Below, piece after piece: positions 57,836 to 64,000 of a DNA stretch of 64,000 bases. Every line of letters begins with the position of its first letter. Within the stretch, counting starts at the first letter, position 1. A program made the translations under genes and the position numbers. The stretch is from Xenopus tropicalis (Eukaryota; Chordata; Amphibia; Anura; Pipidae). Where the stretch lies: contig NC_030684.2 in NCBI RefSeq assembly GCF_000004195.4, forward strand, positions 69,981,392 to 70,045,391. Reading direction: 5' to 3'. The notes under the pieces are model-generated. The model searched no databases and was not told where the DNA came from. It worked only from the letters and a program-made list of their open reading frames with translations.

Positions 57836-59919
57836 CTGAAAAACAAACACACAATGACACAAGTGAATATTAAAGCACATACATTACAACCCTAGTGCTA
57901 CCAAGCTAAGATGGCTTGTTCATTTGAAAGCAGCAACGCTGCTCTGTGAAAAGAGATGGAATGGAACCCTCACTCATGGTGTCCTCATGATTGGTTGCTC
58001 TAAAAAATAAATGAACCAATACCACCCCAGCAACATACATTGTGCAGACATTCATTCAAACCAGAGATCTGAATTGTGCTGAAATACCTCCACCAATCAT
58101 TTGCTAAATTAAGAATGATTAACAATGGGCTGCTCTGGAATGACTTTGTGTTGTGGACAGTGTCAGACCTGGCTTTCTAAGGCCCACCATATAGTTGGCA
58201 TTCAGATTCATTTAAATCTAGATTTTAAATTCTATATGTGTTATATAGGCCTATGGCTTATGCCTGTCCCTGGTGGCAGCAAGAATAAGGAACTGCATTC
58301 TAATTTTCATTCTTTGATGACCTGTATAAAGTGAGTGTCACTGGAAAATGGCAAAAGAACAAGGCATTCTCTTTTAATTAAGATATTTTAAGCTTATTAT
58401 ATAAACTGAAATAAATTCATGCATGTAATTATGTTAAGATATTAGCTTTTGAATTGGAAAGATAAACTGCTGTGTTGAGCAGATATAATTGTGCAATCAT
58501 TTATTGATTGTCTTTGACTGCTACAGTCTGGCAATTTACCTGTTTGAGCAAATAAATGCAGCTTATAGTATCCAAAGTTTACAGTATCCTGAACTACTCC
58601 GTAATAAGAATATGCCTATAGGTGTTGTTTTCATCATAATTCTGTGTGTAATCTAGACATCCAAGGCCAATCCCAAATTGCCCTTATACTACAACAGGTA
58701 TCAGACATGGGCAGCTATACCAAATTAATGGGCAGCTATAACACAATGAATTCCCGAGAAACTGCAATTTTTTTGCCCAGTTTTTTTTTTTTTTTATAAT
58801 CATTACTTCACCACCAAGAATCAAAATCAGAATATAAGAATTTGATTAGCTTAGTGTAATTTGACATGGCTTTTTGATTATAGCCGTCTGTACCTCATAT
58901 TACATTAGACTCATCAGAGAATGTTCGCAATAGTAGAGGCCTGACAGTCGATTGTGTAGACTTTGAATCACCTGTTTTGGTGCTCATTTTTTTCTGAAAT
59001 AGTGAGGCAAACAAATACAAATGTAAACAGTTCATAAAAAAAAGGACAAGACCCCCCTTAATACATATTCAAACATAAAACAAATTGTTACTAGATAAGG
59101 GTATAGACCAGTCCCACTGTTGTGGAAATAGGCTTCCCTAGCAGAGGGAACATGCAAAGATAGTTCCTCAACTGAATGAGTAACACAGGTAGTTTTTTCT
59201 AAATCTGCTTATGGCTACCAGGTAACCTTCAAAAGAAGGTTAAACTTCTGAAAGTGACTAAGAAACCTATTAATCATTAGAGAACAGGGCTACAGCTGAG
59301 AATTTGCAGTAGTTGCCCACAACAGAATATACCAAACCTGCACTTTATTGCTGGAAATGGCTAGCAAGTATTATTTAGCTTGTTGAAAATTCGGAAACAC
59401 ACAGAAGTATTAGTGTTAAAAACCAGGCATTAATTAATAATTCTGCAAGAAGCAGCAAGTTACTCTGAGCAAGCAATGATCACTGGGTAAGAATGCCAGT
59501 CACCTTAATCATTCCATGGGAAACTGTGATTGCTGGAGGTTTGAGAGAGCATGAAGACAGTTGATGTTCCTGAGGAAGGGAGGCGTTTGGTTACCTAGTT
59601 TACACAGCCAAGAAAATGAAAAGCAGGGGAAAGAGAGGAAACAGAAAAATACAGGTAAGATTGTAAACACTAAGGGAAGCAATAAAAGAGGAGACACGTT
59701 AGAAAAGAGAGACACCAGAGGATCAGTGAATCAACATACAGAAGGTTAAAAAGAGCAGTTTCAAGCAGTGTTAAAGGAAAGATAGCAATGATTTATAGCA
59801 AAAGAAGTGCTGCAGAGCTACAGCATGGATAAAATAAAATTGGTATCAAAGTTAGGATAAAGGATATTTAGCCAATGTATGCCAACAGTAAGGATATATA
59901 GCAGGAAATGTTATTTAAA
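57836..59919. other. ATP11C last intron, no recognised element
   Basis: No alternative tail exon could be recognised here. Confidence 0.5.
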
Positions 59920-60090
59920 ATGATACTCCACCATATAATTAACATTTAGTATGACAACAGTATTCCAAGACAATGCAATTATTTTATTTCTTCATTTTCT
60001 TTTTGAAGTGGCTTTTTGGAATGTTTACATGCTATCTGGTTGCTACAGCAGTAGTTCACCAGTAGTTGCGACAATAGAATAGAATATTTA
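59920..60090 (+). mobile_element. Degraded T2-like MITE fragment
   Basis: It retains AACATTTAGTATGACAACAG, ATTCCAAGACAATGCAATT and ATCTGGTTGCTA in the family order. The ends are lost. Confidence 0.55.
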
Positions 60091-60219
60091 TAAAACTAAA
60101 CCCTTGTAATTTATTTATTATTTTTAATAGAACCAAGACTTATATAAAATAGGTCATTTGTTGCCATTAAATAGTTTGAAAATAACAGAAATGTAAAACA
60201 CATAGGATTCAGAGCTTAC

Positions 60220-60373
60220 CTTTTGGTTTGCAGTTTTAAGATTTTTAACTAATATCAAAACAATCTCTGGGTAGAGACTGACAAAAATAAGTAGAATTAT
60301 CCCAAGCCAGATAGACACTGATGTCAGTATGTGAGAAAATACAAAGTACATTCTCTGTTGTTTGAGGAAAGGC
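60220..60373 (-). CDS. atp11c: ATP11C exon (last transmembrane helix and start of tail)
   Basis: The first base completes Trp. The exon then encodes [20 protein letters not shown] and continues through a long hydrophobic helix ([20 protein letters not shown]) to KNLKTANQK, with donor AAG then GTAAGC in phase 0. It is 154 nt long and closely matches mammalian ATP11C up to the beginning of the cytosolic tail. Confidence 0.96.
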
Positions 60374-61018
60374 CTAAAAAATACACAAAAAACAAATAAG
60401 GGTGAAAATCAGGCATATAGTGTTATAATCCTAGATTAATCCAATTTTAACAATAAATTATATTTTTATGACATAATATTACAGGGATAACAACAAATAC
60501 ATCAACTAATGCCTAATAAGAAAAATATGGCTTTATTTTATATATTGTACAAGCCCAAATGTTCAACAGTCCTATAATAATAATGATCCAGGCCTTTAAG
60601 ACGGTACGGCAGCTTGCCATCTTTTCAGTGTCAGCAACACTGCAAAGGTTCAATGGGCTGCTTACAAAAGCTAGCTTAGGGGATCATTTAAAAAAATGAA
60701 ATCAGTAGCAAAAAAATACATCATAGAACTGGTGCTACAGCGCTGATCATTAATCAATTCTCGCACAGAATGTGCTGGTTTTTATAGCGCCATATAAAGT
60801 GAATTTAATTTACAGGAGATAATAATCAGTTTTGTATTGTAACATACAGTATATAGTGAGTTGTTTCCTCACACAGGGCGTACGGTCCATTTCTCTGCCT
60901 ATGTTTTGTATGCAGGTTAAAGCAGACCATATGCCCTGTATGCCCTCAGCCTAAGATTGCTCTGTTAAAGACTGGCACACTACAGACAGCAGCAGTTTGT
61001 ACAGGAGAAGCTTTAGGA

Positions 61019-61528
61019 CAGGGGTGCCCAAAAGGTAGATTGTGGTCTACCAGTATATCACTTTAAAGTTTCTGGTAGCCCTCGAGGTTGGATGCAGTGG
61101 GATGACATCCTGCCACTTTCCCCCCCCGGGAATGTGGAGCTTTTGAGTGCAGCCGCTCAAGACATGCCTCTTTGTAGTTTCATCCTAGCATAGAAGATTG
61201 TCCCTACCAGGCTGCTGTATATATTTGTTCCCTCTTTATATATGTTTCTGTGTGCAGACTACAAAGTGGACCATAAAAAAGGGAAGTAAAAACTACTACA
61301 ATCCTTTCACATTAAACTTGAAGTTGGCAATTGAATAATGTTATGTGGGCATTAAAGGTGAATTTGGGACTGCATTTATATATTGTGTATTTGTTAAACA
61401 TCGATTGATACTTTTTCTTGCTGATTGCCCAAATGATAGACATTGCACTATTTTAACTGTGGTAGATCTCATGACGAAGGCCAGGTGGCAAGAGTAGATC
61501 ACAGGGTGACAAAGTCTGGGCACCCCTG
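61019..61528. mobile_element. hAT-type element
   Basis: The termini CAGGGGTGCCCAAAAGG and TCTGGGCACCCCTG bound 510 bp. TTTAGGA flanks both sides (61012-61018 and 61529-61535). It is inserted in an ATP11C intron and non-coding. Confidence 0.88.
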
Positions 61529-61807
61529 TTTAGGAGTATGAATTACACTGTACTATTGATAAAACAAAGGGAGTTTGCTTATCTTAATAAATGCAACCCT
61601 CAACTAATTACTAGCTCTGTTCCATCAGAAAGATAATAGCAAACTGTTCCAGGTAAGATGAGAGTATCCCATTTAAAAGACATTACCCCAATTAACATCT
61701 ATTTCCTCATCTATTTACCTAACCAATGACCAGAAGTGAAATTTAGATTCAAACATTTTATAGCATACCTAGGCAATAGACATCATAGAGACAAACGTAA
61801 TACTCAC

Positions 61808-61911
61808 CAAATAATTCCTCCCCAGAAGAGTGAAAAAATCACATAAAATGCTAATGAGCCCCATATAGCCAAATGGTTCATCCATGTCCAGTATCGAGTA
61901 TCCAATGCAAG
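61808..61911 (-). CDS. atp11c: ATP11C exon (transmembrane segment)
   Basis: Starting after acceptor CTTATCAG, the exon encodes [20 protein letters not shown], then [14 protein letters not shown], and ends two bases into a Trp codon at donor TTTG then GTGAGT. The LDTR.WTW motif and the following hydrophobic stretch are typical of ATP11C. It is 104 nt long, and its phase matches the next exon. Confidence 0.96.
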
Positions 61912-62352
61912 CTGATAAGACATGGACAAGTGCAGTGTATACATAAAACATATACTAGAGGCAGCCATTAGAATTGTGCTTTGGCTTTAACAATCATTAA
62001 ACACAAGCTGTAAAATAAAGATCCCCGTTTAACAAAATAAAATACCCTGCGGTACTTAATTACTGTGTAGTGTACATAAGTGTAGCACACAGAAATCGCA
62101 CTAAACAACACTTGGATTTATATGATAATTAGAAAATAGGGTTGACCAATTTTGTGTTTCATACTGAATGACCCCACTTATCTCATATGTGTCTGAGATA
62201 TGCACAACATATTGCTTCAAGATCACCCACATAAGGGATCAAATATTGTGCTATTTGTTAATGAGTCGGTATTTAATGTGTGGTGATTGTACCTTGTGTG
62301 TTTATGTACATGGCATGCTGGTAGAAAATCACACTTATAAACATTTCCTTAC

Positions 62353-62418
62353 CTTTAATGTAACTGTAAACACTAATATAGTGAAGACCATTGTTCCAAA
62401 TGACCAGTTTCCATATAC
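62353..62418 (-). CDS. atp11c: ATP11C exon (transmembrane segment)
   Basis: This 66-nt phase 0/0 exon encodes VYGNWSFGTMVFTILVFTVT-LK between acceptor TTTTTCAG and donor AAG then GTAAGG. YGNW.FGT.VFT.LVFTVTLK is a signature of the C-terminal membrane domain of ATP11 flippases. No further upstream exon was recognised between here and 64000. Confidence 0.95.
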
Positions 62419-64000
62419 CTGAAAAAGAGCATAACCAAATTAGTTCTGGTATCACAGCACCTTACAGATCATAGCAAAGAGACTGTGGATCATGGCATCC
62501 AGCAGCAGGATGCACTGTGCAGTAGTGCAGTAAATTAAGCAATAATCATGATCAAGGATTTGTTTCTTGTTGCATTCTTCACACAATCTAATTAACACTG
62601 GAGTGGTAACATTTTGCAAAATACATAAAAGCACATCATTTAAAGGGCAGTGAGCCATATTTAAGTTTATATATGCTTATAGGTGCACTAGCATGCAAAA
62701 TTATAAATTTACATGTACATGGTTTTTTTTGAGCTTTAAGGGCATTTCTTTTGTGTGTAAAAATCGAAATTGTTACTATGGTGCCAATCACAAGGCACCT
62801 CAGCAAAAAATTGTTGCAGGGCAGTGTGATATCAGCTCCACAGTAAAAAAAACTCAAGGACATTCTTACTATGGTGCCAATCACAAGGCGCACTAAAAGC
62901 ACATATTGTCCTGTTAAGAAACAGACAGCAAAAGTTTTCTTAGGTCCATAAATATCAATATAGCACCCAGAAGTCAATAAATCGAGAACTGTGTCAGTAA
63001 ATCATATCATTTTGGTATATTATTATTTGTTAAGAAAAATGTGGATTAAGGAGCAAGGAATTTTTGCAGGGAAAGCGGATGTTAAGTACTGCCTTTTAAA
63101 GTGAGAGCTACCAACACAAAACTAACATACTACTGGCCAGTACTAACACATTTTTTTGTTGTTGCTCTCACTGCCTTTTACATCTTTTCGGCTAGTGGGC
63201 GCCAGGTAGCTAGATAAACTGCAACACGTTATTTACTAATGGGGGGAGGCACATGCTAAATGATAACAAACTATTTATACAAAATATGTGCCTGGGGTCT
63301 TTTCTTCTAAAATGGTACCAGAGACAAAGCTCAGGCAGATTAGAGGTTCACAGAAGAGGATAGGGCTAAACAAACCATGGGCGTATCTGTGCCTTAAATT
63401 ATTCATTTATATTTATAATTCAAGGGATGCTAATCTAATGGTTTATGTATAATATATTCATAACACTATGTTCTGCCCTCTGGCTTTAACCTTCACTACT
63501 CTTTTTCAAGCCTGATATATTAAAAGAATAGCAGCTGATCCTGAATTTAAATTAAGGCATTATGGGGGGAAAGTATATATTTCTTTAACATAAATGTATG
63601 TAGTTAAATAGAGAAAACAGTTATTAGATGGAAATAAAGATATTTCATTAGGGGCAGACATGGCCAATGATCAACAGGCAATAATAAAATGGGCATTTGG
63701 TAAATAAAGGGACTGTACAGGAGAGTAATGTGGGAAAAAGCAGAAGCGACACTATGAAATACAAAAACAGAATGAAGGTGCCAACAGCACAGTTCATGGG
63801 ATTAATTTTGCCATGCATGGGGTGACCTGTGCAATTTGCGGACTGATGGATACTGTACAAGGGGCCATATATGTGTATGGCTGCCTTAGTATTGTTCCAT
63901 TTATTTGGGATGAGCACCTGAATGGCTGGAACAGCAAGAGGCTAAGATGAGGTGCAGAGCTACATATAGCCAAGGAGGCACAGAGCTGCAGCTCCTCTTT
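62419..64000. other. ATP11C intron up to the right edge
   Basis: The 22-bp block ACTATGGTGCCAATCACAAG-GC occurs twice (62776 and 62868), about 92 bp apart, as a local duplication. No further ATP11C exon was recognised. Confidence 0.55.

Larger units (their letters stand above)
57731..62418 (-). other. atp11c: ATP11C gene, 3' end (last four coding exons)
   Basis: ATP11C is a type-IV P-type ATPase that, with a CDC50-type subunit, flips phosphatidylserine and phosphatidylethanolamine to the cytosolic leaflet of the plasma membrane. The exons here encode only the last transmembrane helices and the cytosolic tail; the catalytic DKTG-bearing part lies beyond the right edge. The residues [30 protein letters not shown] and KQQRMYFVF favour ATP11C over ATP11A or ATP11B. 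The gene lies upstream of MCF2 on the same strand, as at human Xq27. Confidence 0.95.

Noticed and set aside
60220..62418. Assignment of the flippase to ATP11A or ATP11B
   Set aside because: [27 protein letters not shown] and the short tail fit ATP11C, as does linkage to MCF2.
62636..62977. 113-codon minus-strand frame in the ATP11C intron
   Set aside because: It spans a local duplication, resembles no known protein, and has no exon boundaries in ATP11C phase.
1..64000. Endogenous virus or other foreign gene cluster
   Set aside because: No gag, pol or env-type frames, LTR pairs or prokaryote-like gene blocks were found; reverse-transcriptase-related remnants belong to Penelope-like and CR1/L2-type elements.

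Overview
This window is vertebrate nuclear DNA. It is AT-rich and intron-dominated, with small coding islands in a dense bed of DNA-transposon and MITE copies. The repeat set (T2-like TTAA MITEs with GTTCACCTTT/AAAGGTGAAC ends, TA-flanked TACAGGTATGGGA elements, many short hAT elements) and the diverged protein exons point to a frog of the genus Xenopus, most probably X. tropicalis. The species is inferred from recognised repeat types, not from an alignment.

Two protein-coding genes are present, both on the minus strand. MCF2 (DBL, a Rho-family guanine-nucleotide exchange factor) enters at about 41.8 kb and leaves the window at the left edge. Ten consecutive exons from its long transcript (41776 down to 1332) were found, all joining in phase. 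They encode the N-terminus, the SEC14/CRAL-TRIO domain and the start of the spectrin-like region; the DH and PH domains lie outside. A second, internal first exon (16386-16436) encodes MAEGNLPRGSMRFRRNA and joins in phase to the exon at 7931-8050, matching the short start known for mammalian MCF2. The last four coding exons of ATP11C (a P4-ATPase phospholipid flippase) lie at 57.7-62.4 kb. ATP11C followed by MCF2 on the same strand is the arrangement at human Xq27.

Layout: 1-8.1 kb, MCF2 exons 5-10 among LINE, Penelope-like and MITE fragments. 8.1-21.4 kb, a long intron with the internal promoter and a small Penelope-like retroelement with clear target-site duplications. 21.4-23.9 kb, exons 2-4. 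23.9-41.7 kb, the large first intron with nested transposons. 41.7-42.05 kb, the MCF2 first exon and GC-richer promoter. 42.05-44.13 kb, a 2-kb minisatellite of 37-bp units directly upstream. 44-57 kb, intergenic and repeat-rich, with hAT elements carrying internal minisatellites and a MIR-like CORE-SINE. 57-64 kb, the 3' end of ATP11C.

Most open reading frames here are chance or repeat-derived. No CRISPR, prokaryotic gene, rRNA or functional tRNA was seen. The most interesting items are the minisatellite abutting the MCF2 promoter, three Penelope-type insertions with head-to-head inverted pLTRs whose inner ends carry hammerhead-like motifs, and a three-layer nested transposon at 32.6-33.4 kb.
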